A DNA stretch of 64,000 nucleotides from Myxococcales bacterium (lineage in GTDB: Bacteria > Myxococcota_A > Polyangia > Polyangiales > Polyangiaceae). Positions 1-9,577 of this stretch are shown piece by piece. The stretch is from positions 186,001 through 250,000 of the forward strand of contig JADJCA010000002.1 in NCBI GenBank assembly GCA_016703425.1. The letters are read 5' to 3'. Position 1 is the first letter of the stretch. The number at the start of each line of letters is the position of its first letter. The notes under the pieces are model-generated. The model saw nothing but the letters and a program-made list of their open reading frames with translations. It had not been told where the DNA came from and made no database searches. The position numbers were made by a program, and so were the translations under genes.

Positions 1-3000
1 CGGGGCGTTGGGACGACCGAGCTGCTCGCCGCGCGCGACGAGCGCGGACAAGAGCCTCGCCTCGGCGCCCCGATCGTGCGCGGCCAAGTCGATGACGCGC
101 GCCAATCGCGCCGCCGTCGGCGACACCGCCGTGGCTTCGATCATGTCTCGCTCGGCGCCAGCGCCGTCGCCAGACGCGGCGCGCCGTTCCGCGAGCTCCA
201 CGAGCGCCGACGCCTTTTCCTCTTCCGTAGGCGCCGCCTCGGCGAGGCGCGACAGGAGCGGCATGAGGTCCGCCGCGTTCGGGTTCGCCTCTTTGCGCAA
301 CGCGACCAAGTCTCGCAGCGCGGGAGCCGACAGCGGATCCATGTCCACGATGGTCGAGAGCGCGCGCTCCACCTCGCCCACCGCGCCCGCTTGCCGATGG
401 ATCGCCGCGAGGTCAAAGAGGGCCTTCATTCGCACCGGCGAGTCGCGACCGTCGGCGGCGAGCTTCTCCAGGACGCTCGTCGCATCGGCGCGAGCGCCGG
501 TGGCCATCAAGAGATCCGCCAGGAGCCGCAGCGCCACGCCGTCATCGGGCTTCGATTGGACTACGCGACGAAGCGCGTCGATGGCCGTAAGGCGCGTGGT
601 CGGCTCCTTGCCGAGCGCTTGCGCGAGCGCGGTCCCCGCCGCGGCGATGGCGTCGTGAGTGCGCGCGCGCGCGAGCACATCGGAGAGAATCGGCTCGAGA
701 CGTCCGGCTTCCCCGGCCTCGGAGCGCGCGGAGACGAGCGCCAGGATCGCCTGCACCGAGTCGGGCTCGGTGAGGAGCGACCGCTCGAGGAGCTCCGCCG
801 CTTGAGCGAGCCGCTCGCTGCGGCCGCCGGGAGCATCCTTCGAAGCGAGCAAGAGCGCGGCGCGCCGGAGGAACCCCGCCGCGCGCGCCGTCCCATGGGA
901 TTGCTCCGCGAGGGCGACCGCGCCCTCGACGGCGGCGCGCACGTCCTCCACCGTTTCGCCGATCCACGCCGTCGCAGCCGCGGCCGCCGCCGAGGAGCGA
1001 TCTTGCCGCAGCGCCAAGCGAACCTCCTTGAGCGCTTCCTTCTGACCAACGGCGCTCATGGCGCCACAGAAGAGCGAGAGACCAAGCTCGAGGAGCGACG
1101 CAAACCTGCGATGTTCATCCTTGGTCGATGCCAGGTCGCGCAGCGCGAGCGCCATCGGACCTCGGGCCCCAAGGTCTCCGTTGCGGAGCGCCGCGCCGGA
1201 GCGCTCCACGACCGCGTCAAGCGCCGCCCGGTCGTCGGGTGCGAGCGCCAGGACCAGCTCGAGGGTGCCCCGGATGTCGTGACCGACCAGCCAATCGGCG
1301 AGGCGTATTTGCTCCCAGAGCGCGCCCAGACGAGCGCTCTTGACCGAGAACGTCTCGGCCTGCGCCGACAGGACGCGCCTTAGCAGCCCCGGTTCGCCGT
1401 AACGCTCCGCAAGCACCTCAACGGTGCGAAGAGCCCACGGCGCCGGCGGGGCGAGTTCGATGAGCCGAGCCGAGAGGTCCAACGCGACTTCGCGCGCCAT
1501 GTCTCGGTCTGCAAAACATTCATCGAGCGAGTGGGCGGGAAGCGCGTCGGGGTTCGTGAAGCGGCGCAGCGGCTCGGCGTCACCGTCTCGGGCGAGCCGC
1601 AGCGCGAGACGCCGCTGCCGCTCCACGAGCCAAGTCTCGCTGGGATTCTCGTCGGCCAGGCGATGGAGCGCGCCAAGCGCCGACGCGTCGCTGCTGGAAC
1701 CGAACTCGGCGCGGCCCGCCGCCTTCCAAAGGACGCGCGCGCGAAGCTCACCATCGACGCCGTCGGCCAAGGCGAGGAGCCCTCGCTCCGCCTCTCGCGG
1801 GTCTTCGAGCTCGTCGAGAAGAACGACGAGCATGGCCAGGGCGCGCGACTCCTTCGCGTCGACGACGAGCGCCTGCCTCACGCACTCAATGGCCTGCGAC
1901 CGCTGACCGAGTCGCGTGCGGAGCAGCTCGGCGAGGGCGAGCAGGCGGTCGACGCGCTCGCCGTCATCGGTGGCGAGCTCGATGAGTCGCCGGTGTTCGT
2001 CGGCGGCGAGGTGCCAGGTCTCGCTTCGTTCGAGGAGGCGGGCTCGCAGCGCGTGCGCATCGGGCCCCGACGACGACGACGCGAGGATCGCGTCGACGAG
2101 CTGAAGGGCACGGGTCGGGTCGCGCTCCTTGAGGAGCTCGGCGGCACGGAGCCGAAGCGCGTTCGCGTCGCCCACGTCGGCGGCGACGCCCGCTTGCTCT
2201 AGGAGTGACTCGGCGGCGCGGCCCGCGTCGCCAAGTCGGCGCGCGCAGCGCTCCACGCCGATCAACGCCACCATGCGACGCGGCGTCAGCGCGAGGATCG
2301 ACTGGTATGTCGAGAGGGCCGCCGCCACGTCACCGGCGATCTCCTCGAAGAGCGTCGCGACGGACGTAAGGTGAGCCACACGTCGCTCGACGTCCGTCAC
2401 GTTCTCCGCCGCATGGCGGTGCAACGCGACGCGGGCACGAACCTCGTCGAGCGTCGACTCGGGGCGCGTGCGCCGCGATAGGCGATCGAGGGCATCCAGC
2501 GCCTCGAGGCAATCGGCGCTGGCGGAGAGCGCCGTACGATAAAACTCAGCGGCTCGGTCCAGCTGCCCTTTGGTCTCGGCGAGCCGCGCCGCCATGAGAG
2601 CGCTCGCCGTTCGCTGTCCACCGTCCATGCTGGTCGCCGCGTCGTGTGCGTGAAGCTCGAGGAGACGCTCCACGTCGCCCTTCTTCTCTAGGAGCCGCGC
2701 GAGGGCCGCCGAGACGGTCACGTCGCCGGGCGCTCCGCGGCGAGCCTCCGAGAGCGAAAGAACGGCGCGGTCCACGTCCCCGAGCGACTCCTCCAGCGCA
2801 GCCAGGAGACGAAGCTCGACGCTGCGCTCGGCGGGATCTTTGATCAACGTGAGCCGCTCTCGACGTGCGCCGAGCGCTTCCACGAAATGCCCAAGCGACT
2901 CTTCGACCAACACCACTTCGTCGAGCACGATGCGCTTCTGCAAGGGTGACGTCACGGAGCGCTTCCTGGCACGCTCGAGGAGCTGCGCCGCGCGGGCTGG

Positions 3001-4977
3001 CTCGCGGAGCACGTGCCGCGCCGTCCCGGCGGCAAAGAGCTCCAAGGCGGCGGCGCGGTCGGGCGACCGCTCAAGCTCCGCCTCAGCGGCCAAGAGCTCG
3101 ACGAGCAGCGCGCCGTCATGATGCTCCGTCGCCATATCGGTCGCGGCTCGACGGACCGGTCCAAGGCCACCATCGAGGGTGAGGGCACGGGCCATCGCGG
3201 CCCGCGCGTCGTCGGGACGCGCAAGATCGCGATCGAAGACGCGCGCGCGTTCCACCAGGAGCCACGCAGCGAGGCGGGGCTCGGGAGCGTACGCGTCGGC
3301 CATTCGAGCGAGGTGGTCGGCGAGGTGCGCCCTTGCTCCGGGAAGGTGTCGAAGCGCCGTCTCAAGCCCCTTGAGCGAAGCCGCGTGGCCCGGATGGATC
3401 TCGAGCGCGCGCTCGAAGCTGGCGCGTGCGCCGGCCCAGTCCTCCTTGGCCGAGAGCAGGCGACCTCGCTCGCCGAGGAGATCGGCCTTGGAGCGAGCCT
3501 CGTCGGTCCGTTCGAGCTCAGCGTCGAGCAGCCGCACGAGCGTCGCGATGGCGGAGAGAGCAGCGTCGCCTCCCCTCCCCCGCGCCGCCCGCGCCGCGAG
3601 CCGGCGTGAAAATGCGAAGGCGGCAGCGCTGGGGTTGGCCTTCGCCGACGCCGCCGCGAGCTCCTCCGCACGGGCGCCATCGCCGAGCGCATCGTCGACG
3701 ATGGCTCGCTCCAAGAGGAGGCGCGCGCGCGCGGGCTCATCGCTCGGCTTGAGCGCCTGGGCCCGTTCCGCGAGCGCCTCATCGACGGCGGAGCGCAAGT
3801 TCGACGGCGGCGTCTTCGACAGCGTGGTGAGTCGCGTGCTCTCGCGGTCCGGGGGGACGCCGCCCGTCACGTCGCGCTCCGAAGGCTCGTCGACAGCCAC
3901 CGCCATCCACGTCATCTTCTTGCCCGACTCGTCCCACGCGCGAACGATGGAGCCTCCCGCCAGCGCGGCGCTGCGCGAGGCCGGCGGCGAGAGCTCGTCG
4001 GCCAAGCGCTCCCATGGTCGGGCGGCGGCCGCAGGAAATAGCTCGCTGACGAGGGCGCCGACGACCGGCGCCGAGACGCCGCGCCCGATGGCCTTTACGG
4101 CGGCATCAAGCTCCGCGGCGAACACCTTGGCGGTCTTCGTGCGGTCTTCGGGGGCCCGCGCGAGCGCGCGGAGGAGCGCCTCGGCCAACGCGTCCGGGTA
4201 GCCGGGCACCTTGCTGCGCGGGTCGGGCACCTCGGCGCGCGCCACGCGGCGGACCGTCTCGACGTCGTCGTCGGCGCGGAAGAGACGGTCTCCCACGGAG
4301 ACCTCCCAGAGCGTGACGGCGAGTGAGAAGACGTCGGAACGTCGATCGGACGGGGCTCCGGCTACCTGCTCTGGCGCGAGGTACGCGAGCTTGCCCTTGA
4401 GGATGCCGTGGGACGTCGACGCGATGCGGTCGCGGGCCTTGGCCAGGCCAAAGTCGATGAGCTTCGGGTCGCCATCGTTGGTCAAGAACACGTTGCTGGG
4501 CGTCACATCGCGGTGAACGATCTCGCGACTGGCCCCGCTCTCGTCGCGGAGCTCGTGGACGTAGTCGAGCGCCTCCGCGATGCGCGCGCCGACCCACGCG
4601 ACGACCTCGAAGGGCATGGCACCGCCGCGCCTCAAAGCCTCGTCGACGACCTCGAGGAGCGTGCGCCCGCGCAGGAGTTCCATCGCCAAGAAATAGTGAC
4701 CACGGTCGTGCCCGAGCCCGTGGATGGTCGCGATGTGCGCGTGCGCGAAGCGCGACGCGATGCGCGCCTCATCGAGGAACATGGCCACGAATTCCGTAGC
4801 CCCCTCGGCGCTCGCGCCGCGGCCCACGCAGAGCTCGGGCCGGAGGATCTTGAGCGCGACGAGCTTGTCGGGGTGCTCCCGAAGGCGCGCCAAGTACACC
4901 GTCGCCATGCCCCCCTGGGCGATGGGCGCGAGGACCTCGTAGGCATCCAATTCGGGCAGCGCTTCGGTGCCAGCCAT
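1..4977 (-). CDS. Giant Ser/Thr protein kinase with TPR-like C-terminal region (3' end outside window)
   Basis: Hanks-type kinase. From the ATG at 4977 the protein has a kinase domain at about residues 12-270, with a glycine loop (AQGGMATVYLA), Lys43 in ALKIL, HRD at 155-157 in the stretch IVHRDVTPSN, DFG at 175-177, and an APEQ motif. More than 1,300 Ala/Arg/Leu-rich residues follow, resembling degenerate TPR or HEAT helices (for example GAEARLLSALVARGEQLG near the left edge). The frame stays open to base 1, so the C-terminus is not in the window. It may phosphorylate signalling partners while the helical tail binds other proteins, which is typical of myxobacterial kinases. It lies downstream of the rplQ terminator, so it probably has its own promoter in the 110 bases upstream. 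Confidence 0.88.
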   Translation of the reverse strand, partial: MAGTEALPELDAYEVLAPIAQGGMATVYLARLREHPDKLVALKILRPELCVGRGASAEGATEFVAMFLDEARIASRFAHAHIATIHGLGHDRGHYFLAMELLRGRTLLEVVDEALRRGGAMPFEVVAWVGARIAEALDYVHELRDESGASREIVHRDVTPSNVFLTNDGDPKLIDFGLAKARDRIASTSHGILKGKLAYLAPEQVAGAPSDRRSDVFSLAVTLWEVSVGDRLFRADDDVETVRRVARAEVPDPRSKVPGYPDALAEALLRALARAPEDRTKTAKVFAAELDAAVKAIGRGVSAPVVGALVSELFPAAAARPWERLADELSPPASRSAALAGGSIVRAWDESGKKMTWMAVAVDEPSERDVTGGVPPDRESTRLTTLSKTPPSNLRSAVDEALAERAQALKPSDEPARARLLLERAIVDDALGDGARAEELAAASAKANPSAAAFAFSRRLAARAARGRGGDAALSAIATLVRLLDAELERTDEARSKADLLGERGRLLSAKEDWAGARASFERALEIHPGHAASLKGLETALRHLPGARAHLADHLARMADAYAPEPRLAAWLLVERARVFDRDLARPDDARAAMARALTLDGGLGPVRRAATDMATEHHDGALLVELLAAEAELERSPDRAAALELFAAGTARHVLREPARAAQLLERARKRSVTSPLQKRIVLDEVVLVEESLGHFVEALGARRERLTLIKDPAERSVELRLLAALEESLGDVDRAVLSLSEARRGAPGDVTVSAALARLLEKKGDVERLLELHAHDAATSMDGGQRTASALMAARLAETKGQLDRAAEFYRTALSASADCLEALDALDRLSRRTRPESTLDEVRARVALHRHAAENVTDVERRVAHLTSVATLFEEIAGDVAAALSTYQSILALTPRRMVALIGVERCARRLGDAGRAAESLLEQAGVAADVGDANALRLRAAELLKERDPTRALQLVDAILASSSSGPDAHALRARLLERSETWHLAADEHRRLIELATDDGERVDRLLALAELLRTRLGQRSQAIECVRQALVVDAKESRALAMLVVLLDELEDPREAERGLLALADGVDGELRARVLWKAAGRAEFGSSSDASALGALHRLADENPSETWLVERQRRLALRLARDGDAEPLRRFTNPDALPAHSLDECFADRDMAREVALDLSARLIELAPPAPWALRTVEVLAERYGEPGLLRRVLSAQAETFSVKSARLGALWEQIRLADWLVGHDIRGTLELVLALAPDDRAALDAVVERSGAALRNGDLGARGPMALALRDLASTKDEHRRFASLLELGLSLFCGAMSAVGQKEALKEVRLALRQDRSSAAAAAATAWIGETVEDVRAAVEGAVALAEQSHGTARAAGFLRRAALLLASKDAPGGRSERLAQAAELLERSLLTEPDSVQAILALVSARSEAGEAGRLEPILSDVLARARTHDAIAAAGTALAQALGKEPTTRLTAIDALRRVVQSKPDDGVALRLLADLLMATGARADATSVLEKLAADGRDSPVRMKALFDLAAIHRQAGAVGEVERALSTIVDMDPLSAPALRDLVALRKEANPNAADLMPLLSRLAEAAPTEEEKASALVELAERRAASGDGAGAERDMIEATAVSPTAARLARVIDLAAHDRGAEARLLSALVARGEQLGRPNAP

Positions 4978-5088
4978 GGACCGTGAAGCGTACACGCAAA
5001 CGGGCAGCCTCCGCCGGCCGGCAGGCGGTCGTGGGGCGCTGGCGTCCGCTACGCGCGGAAAAGCGAGTCCGGTCGCGAATACGCGGCC

Positions 5089-5126
5089 AAAAAAGAAACG
5101 GGCGGAGCGCCGAAGCGCGCCGCCCG
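5089..5126 (-). terminator. Rho-independent terminator after rplQ
   Basis: On the minus strand a GC-rich hairpin (stem of about 11 bp with one mismatch, four-base loop) is followed by GTTTCTTTTTT. It lies about 30 bases past the rplQ stop and ends the rpsD-rpoA-rplQ transcript before the kinase gene. Confidence 0.85.
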
Positions 5127-5157
5127 CATGTCTCAGACGGGCTTGGGCCCCTCGGGC

Positions 5158-5637
5158 TCAAGCCTCGGCTTTGGCAGCCGCCTCAGCCGGCCCGTCGACG
5201 AACTCGATGATCGCGAGGGGCGCGTTGTCGCCGCGGCGAAGGCCGATCTTGATGATCCGCGTGTAGCCGCCGGGGCGCTTGGCGAAACGCTTCGCGAGGT
5301 CGAGGAACACTTTCTCAACGATGTCGACGCGCTTGGGCGCGCCGCCCACCTCTGTGCGCGTCACGAAGCGCGGGAGGTACGCGCCGACGAGCCGCTGCGC
5401 GTGAAGCCGGCGAGCCTTGTCTTCGGCCGACAGCTTGTCTTGGGGCGTGTAAGCGGCCTCGCCGATGCGCTTGGCCTTGGTGATGAGCCGATCGGCGACG
5501 CGACGCAGCTCCTTGGCCTTCGCGTCGGTCGTCTCGATGCGCTCGTGGAGGATGAGGTTGGCCGCGAGGTTGCGGAACATCGCGCGGCGGCTGGAGGTGT
5601 TGCGGTCGAACTTTCGACCAATGTTCTTGTGACGCAT
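5158..5637 (-). CDS. rplQ: 50S ribosomal protein bL17
   Basis: Large-subunit protein bL17. The 159-aa sequence starts MRHKNIGRKFDRNTSSRRAM, the family signature, and contains the RVADRLITKAK region. The length is slightly above the usual ~120-130 because of an Ala/Glu-rich tail ending AEAAAKAEA. It is the last gene of the rpsD-rpoA-rplQ block. A 174-bp spacer separates it from rpoA and contains two inverted repeats (about 5741-5757 and 5772-5799) without U-tracts, so they may be processing or regulatory hairpins and not terminators. Confidence 0.97.
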   Translation of the reverse strand: MRHKNIGRKFDRNTSSRRAMFRNLAANLILHERIETTDAKAKELRRVADRLITKAKRIGEAAYTPQDKLSAEDKARRLHAQRLVGAYLPRFVTRTEVGGAPKRVDIVEKVFLDLAKRFAKRPGGYTRIIKIGLRRGDNAPLAIIEFVDGPAEAAAKAEA

Positions 5638-5811
5638 GTCGCTTGCCTACTTCTTCACTCGGTTCTGCTTCTTTTTCGAGAACCGGCTCGCCACGAGGAG
5701 TGCCGGTGAAAGTCGGTCTTGGGTCGACTCCATACCCTCGCCGCGTAGCGTACGCGGCTAGCCGACGAGGAAGGGCAGCGCAACTCGCGGCCCTTCCCCG
5801 ACGGGCAGTGA

Positions 5812-6837
5812 CTAGTTCTGGTTCTGCTGCGCCTTCCAGCGCTCGACCATGAGAGGCCAGTTGTCGATCTTCATGCCGAGCGACAGGCCGTAGCCGGCGA
5901 GGATCTCTTTGATCTCCTTCAGCGACTTGCGGCCGAAGTTCTTCGTCTTGAGCATCTCCTGCTCGGTGCGCTGAACCAGCTCGCCGATGAGGGTGATGTT
6001 GGCGTTCTGGAGGCAGTTCGCCGAACGGACCGACAGCTCGAGCTCGTCAACGGACTTGAAGAGGTTCTCGTTGAGCGGCTCGTCGTCGGCCGCCGAGGCC
6101 TGGTACGACGCTTCGTCGGTCTCTTCGAAGTTGATGAAGATCGTGAGCTGCTCCTTGAGGATCTTCGCCGCGTAGGCGACCGCATCCTGGGGCTTCACGG
6201 CGCCGTTGGTCCAAACTTCGAACGTGAGCTTGTCGAAGTCCGTCTGCTGACCGACGCGGGCGTTGGTCACCGTGTAGTTGACCTTGCGAACGGGCGCGTA
6301 GAGCGCGTCGATGGGGATGGTCCCGATGGACATCGTCGCCGTCTTGTTGCGCTCGGCGGGGACGTAGCCGCGGCCCACGTTGATGGTGAGCTCCATCTGG
6401 ATGGGGCCCTTCTTATCGAGCGTCGCGATGAGGTGATCGGGGTTGAGCACCTGAAGGCCGTCGACGAGCTGGATGTCGCGCGCGTAGACGGGCCCGGGGC
6501 CTTCCTTCTCGAGGCGGACCGTGTACGTCTTCGCGGACGCCGCCTTGAGGACGACCTCCTTGAGGTTGAGGATGATGTCGGTCACGTCTTCGACGACGTC
6601 GTTGACGGCCGTGAACTCGTGGAGCGCGCCCTCGATGCGAACGGCCGTGATGGCCGCGCCCTGGAGCGACGAGAGCAAAACGCGACGAAGCGAGTTGCCG
6701 AGGGTGATGCCGTAGCCGCGCTCGAGCGGCTCGCAGGTGAACTTGCCGTAGAACTCCGTGAGGGTCTCGGGCTCGACGTGCATCCCGCGCGGACGAATGA
6801 GGTCGCGCCAGTTACGAGTGACGATGTTCGTGTTCAT
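5812..6837 (-). CDS. rpoA: DNA-directed RNA polymerase subunit alpha
   Basis: Alpha subunit, 341 aa, the usual length. The N-terminal assembly domain (about 1-240) contains GYGITLGNSLRRVLLSSL, the dimerisation core. After a short acidic linker, the C-terminal DNA-binding domain (about 265-330) contains ELSVRSANCL and KNFGRKSLKEI, the helix-hairpin-helix elements that contact UP elements and activators. It sits between rpsD and rplQ as in most bacteria. The start MNTNIVTRNWRDLIRPRGM is supported by homology through that segment. Confidence 0.98.
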   Translation of the reverse strand: MNTNIVTRNWRDLIRPRGMHVEPETLTEFYGKFTCEPLERGYGITLGNSLRRVLLSSLQGAAITAVRIEGALHEFTAVNDVVEDVTDIILNLKEVVLKAASAKTYTVRLEKEGPGPVYARDIQLVDGLQVLNPDHLIATLDKKGPIQMELTINVGRGYVPAERNKTATMSIGTIPIDALYAPVRKVNYTVTNARVGQQTDFDKLTFEVWTNGAVKPQDAVAYAAKILKEQLTIFINFEETDEASYQASAADDEPLNENLFKSVDELELSVRSANCLQNANITLIGELVQRTEQEMLKTKNFGRKSLKEIKEILAGYGLSLGMKIDNWPLMVERWKAQQNQN

Positions 6838-7005
6838 GCTCTCGGTCCTTGTTTGAGTTCACGCGGCGAGCCCAGTCGTATTTCGAACCCGCTCGAAGGT
6901 CCGACCCGTCGCCTGCCCGTGCGAATCAGAGAAAGAAGAATTGTGCGCGGAGTACGTAGCCGAGGCGCGCTGCAGAGCAGCACGCCTCTCCTGCGCGCCG
7001 CGTTG

Positions 7006-7635
7006 TCAGCGTGAGTAGTACTCGACAACGAGCTGCTCGCGCATCGGCGGCTCGTTGAGCTCGTCGCGCACCGGGACGCCCTTGAAGACGCCGACGAAGT
7101 TCGCCTTGTCGAGCTCGACCCAGCTCATCATCGGGCGCTTCTCGACCTGAGCGAGCGAAGCGTTGATGCCGGCGATGGCGCGGCTCTGCTGACGGATCTC
7201 GATCTTGTCGCCGGCGTTCAGTTGAACGCTCGGGATGTTGACGCGCTTGCCGTTGACGAGCACGTGGTTGTGCTTGACGACCTGGCGGGCCTCGGCGCGC
7301 GTCGACGCGAAGCCGAGGCGGTGGACGACGTTGTCGAGGCGCGACTCGAGGATCTGAATCATGGCCTCGCCGGTGCGGCCCTTACGACGCGTGCCCTCGA
7401 AGTAGTACTTCTGGAACTGACGCTCGAGGATGCCGTAGATGCGGCGCATCTTCTGCTTCTCACGGAGACGGATGGCGTACTCCGAAAGCTTGATGCGGGC
7501 CTGGCCATGCTGGCCCGGCGGGTACGCGCGGCGCGTGTACGAACACTTCTCGGAGTAGCAGCGCTCACCCTTGAGGAAGAGCTTCATGCCTTCGCGGCGG
7601 CAAAGCTTGCACACCGGGCCAATGTAACGAGCCAT
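7006..7635 (-). CDS. rpsD: 30S ribosomal protein uS4
   Basis: Small-subunit protein uS4 (209 aa), a primary 16S rRNA binder and in many bacteria a translational repressor of its own operon. I use the ATG at 7635 (MARYIGPVCKLC), which has AGAAGGA about 9 bases upstream; the frame continues 14 codons further upstream without a ribosome site. Cys9, Cys12, Cys26 and Cys31 form the zinc-binding C+ version of uS4. The S4 RNA-binding domain lies at about 95-160. It opens the rpsD-rpoA-rplQ block and is separated from rpsM-rpsK by two unrelated genes. Confidence 0.97.
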   Translation of the reverse strand: MARYIGPVCKLCRREGMKLFLKGERCYSEKCSYTRRAYPPGQHGQARIKLSEYAIRLREKQKMRRIYGILERQFQKYYFEGTRRKGRTGEAMIQILESRLDNVVHRLGFASTRAEARQVVKHNHVLVNGKRVNIPSVQLNAGDKIEIRQQSRAIAGINASLAQVEKRPMMSWVELDKANFVGVFKGVPVRDELNEPPMREQLVVEYYSR

Positions 7636-7719
7636 CTGATTCGATCCTTCTCTCGATAGCCTCCCGGGGGAGGCCAAGAAAACCGGTTTACACGGCCAGA
7701 GCCGCTTCGTTCCCGGCGT

Positions 7720-7736
7720 GCTCCCATGATGGGAGC
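7720..7736 (-). promoter_or_regulatory. Palindromic hairpin in the rpsD leader
   Basis: A perfect 8-bp inverted repeat with a one-base centre (GCTCCCAT/ATGGGAGC) lies between the predicted promoter and rpsD, about 85-100 bases before the start codon. A leader hairpin here could be an S4 autoregulatory site; that role is inferred from the known autoregulation of rpsD operons and not from any recognised motif. Confidence 0.4.
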
Positions 7737-7746
7737 GGGGCGCCGG

Positions 7747-7774
7747 GTTCTACTCTTGTCGCTGGAAATGGCAA
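7747..7774 (-). promoter_or_regulatory. rpsD: Sigma70-like promoter for rpsD-rpoA-rplQ
   Basis: On the minus strand TTGCCA and TAGAAC are separated by 16 bases. This is a good match to -35/-10 hexamers and lies about 110 bases before rpsD. It has the same layout as the boxes before rpsL and rplV. Confidence 0.6.
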
Positions 7775-7825
7775 GAGTTACCGGCCCTAGCGCTCCCGCC
7801 GGTGGCAAGGCGGCGGCGCTCCAGA

Positions 7826-7853
7826 AAGCAAAAGGCCCCGCCGAGGCGAGGCC
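7826..7853 (-). terminator. Rho-independent terminator after the symporter gene
   Basis: On the minus strand the stem GGCCTCGCC/GGCGGGGCC is followed by TTTTGCTTT. It lies about 40 bases past the stop of the symporter gene and insulates it from the rpsD promoter. Confidence 0.85.
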
Positions 7854-7889
7854 ATTTACCTTTCTTTTCCTACAGTTACATCCGCTTGG

Positions 7890-9131
7890 TCAGCCGTTCG
7901 GGTGGCTCGGCAGCGGGGCGCGCTTCGGGTTCAAAACCAGCGAGTCTTCGAGGAGCGCCTCGATATCGTCGAACGTCGGACGGGAGGCCCGCTTGGCCGC
8001 CTGGACCATGCGGCGCGTGAGCGGCAACACCGGCTCGGCGCGGTCGCGCGCGTGCAGGATGCGCCGACTGAGGACGCCGGCGAGGAGCTGTTGGGTGAAG
8101 CTCCAGAGGATCGGCGGCAAGGCGACGATGGGCGACGCCGGGAAACACAACGCGGCGACGACGAGCGCCGTCGAGGTGCTCCGCATGCCCGTGCCGAAGA
8201 CGAGGGCGATGGTCTCCTCGTTGGAGAGGCCGCGAAGCCGCGCTGCCGTGTAGCCGATGGCGAAGGCGAGGACGTTGACGAGGACCGTCAGCGGGAGCGC
8301 GATCGCGAGGAGGTGGTCGTGACTGGTGAGGTGCGGACGGAGCGCAGCCGTCGTGTCGCCGATAAACGCGAGCAGCACCATGATGCTGAGAATGGAGAGG
8401 ACCGGTTCGAGGGCCGTCGCGACGCGCGGCAACAGCGAGCGGATGGAGGTGCCCACAAGAAGCGGGACGGCGAACGCGAACACCACCTGGAACCGAACTT
8501 TCGCGAGGAGCGGTGCTGACATGGCCTCGAGACCGGAGGCACCGGCGAGCCGACCTAGCATCGGCGGCACAAGGGCTACGGCAACGAGGCTCGTGATGGC
8601 GATGGTGCTGAGCGCGACGGGAACGCTACCAAGGCTCGAGCGCGTCCAGACGGCCGAGGTCGTCGCGACGGGAACGATCATCAAGAGGACGAGCCCGATG
8701 CAGATGGCGCGGAGGTCGGCTCCGCCAAGGCTCATGGTGGCGAACGCGATGCCGAGCGTGACGGCGGGCACGGCGACGTAAACCGTGACGAGGTTCGCGA
8801 CGCCGGCCTTGGAGCGAAAGACGCGAACGAAATCCGCCGGGGTGCAGCGGATGGCAGCGGCGAGGATGATGACCGACAGCGCGAGGCTCGGCGCATCGTA
8901 GGTCCAGCCGGTCCCGGGCACGTGGAACGTCGCCCCGCGCGCAAACACCTTGGCGGCCAGTTGCGGCCACGAGAATGCCGAGATCATCGTCAAGACGAGG
9001 AGCAGGAGCGAATGCTCCCGAACCCAGCGATCGCCGCGACGAAGGATGCCGGCCGGCTCGGCTCTGTCGGCGCGGCTCTGGGGCGCGACGGAGAAAGCCT
9101 TGGGAGCCGTGTCGTTCTCGTTGGCGTGCAT
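7890..9131 (-). CDS. Bile acid:sodium symporter (BASS/SBF) family transporter
   Basis: Inner-membrane carrier, 413 aa from the ATG at 9131 (MHANENDTAP), with a GGAGGAGAGAGG stretch upstream. An earlier in-frame start exists but adds a Trp/Cys/Arg-rich segment without membrane character. After a ~45-residue cytoplasmic leader there are about nine to ten hydrophobic segments, including LLLVLTMISAFSWP, ALSVIILAAAIRC and VLVNVLAFAIGYTAA. The segment VFGTGMRSTSTALVVAA fits the Asn/Gly/Ser-rich crossover of BASS carriers. The substrate is unknown: bile acids are unlikely, and pantoate or another organic anion is possible. It is followed by its own terminator. Confidence 0.82.
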   Translation of the reverse strand: MHANENDTAPKAFSVAPQSRADRAEPAGILRRGDRWVREHSLLLLVLTMISAFSWPQLAAKVFARGATFHVPGTGWTYDAPSLALSVIILAAAIRCTPADFVRVFRSKAGVANLVTVYVAVPAVTLGIAFATMSLGGADLRAICIGLVLLMIVPVATTSAVWTRSSLGSVPVALSTIAITSLVAVALVPPMLGRLAGASGLEAMSAPLLAKVRFQVVFAFAVPLLVGTSIRSLLPRVATALEPVLSILSIMVLLAFIGDTTAALRPHLTSHDHLLAIALPLTVLVNVLAFAIGYTAARLRGLSNEETIALVFGTGMRSTSTALVVAALCFPASPIVALPPILWSFTQQLLAGVLSRRILHARDRAEPVLPLTRRMVQAAKRASRPTFDDIEALLEDSLVLNPKRAPLPSHPNG

Positions 9132-9577
9132 CAAATGCGAAACCTCTCTCCTCCCCCGGACCACAATTCCCGGACCACGATCCCGGTGTGCGAGCGCGTG
9201 AGTGCCACGTGGCAACGCCTCGCTGGATCCAACGAAGCAGGATCGGCACCAAACCAGGGATGTGCGCGTCCATGCGCAGTGCAGCACCTGCGCCAAGAAA
9301 CCTTCGCGTGCGCTCTCGCGGGGCGCTTCAGCCGGTTTTGAGACGTGGCACCACGGTGAGGCGGCGCCACCAACGGTGCGCGCCGCCGCGACCCCGCGCC
9401 ACAGCGAGCCTGATGCGTGAAGGACTCAGCGCTCGGATCGCAGGCGGCTCAGCGGCAATGCGCGCCCTGCTCCTACATCGATCCGCGCACGGCGGGGGCC
9501 GCGAACCGCTCTCCCATTGGACGCCCCATCGCCATGACCGATGGCGGCGCGCCCATCGCCGCGGCGCTGCCGTGAGG
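9132..9577. other. Intergenic region without a recognised gene
   Basis: This 446-bp gap lies between the symporter and lipoprotein genes. The short open frames here are rich in Arg and His and have no ribosome site or family resemblance. The symporter promoter is presumably here, but I see no convincing hexamer pair. Confidence 0.5.

Noticed and set aside
76..1383. 435-codon plus-strand open frame
   Set aside because: It is antisense to the giant kinase gene, whose minus frame is open from 4977 to 1 with kinase motifs. The plus frame is Arg/Gly-rich and has no ribosome site or family resemblance.
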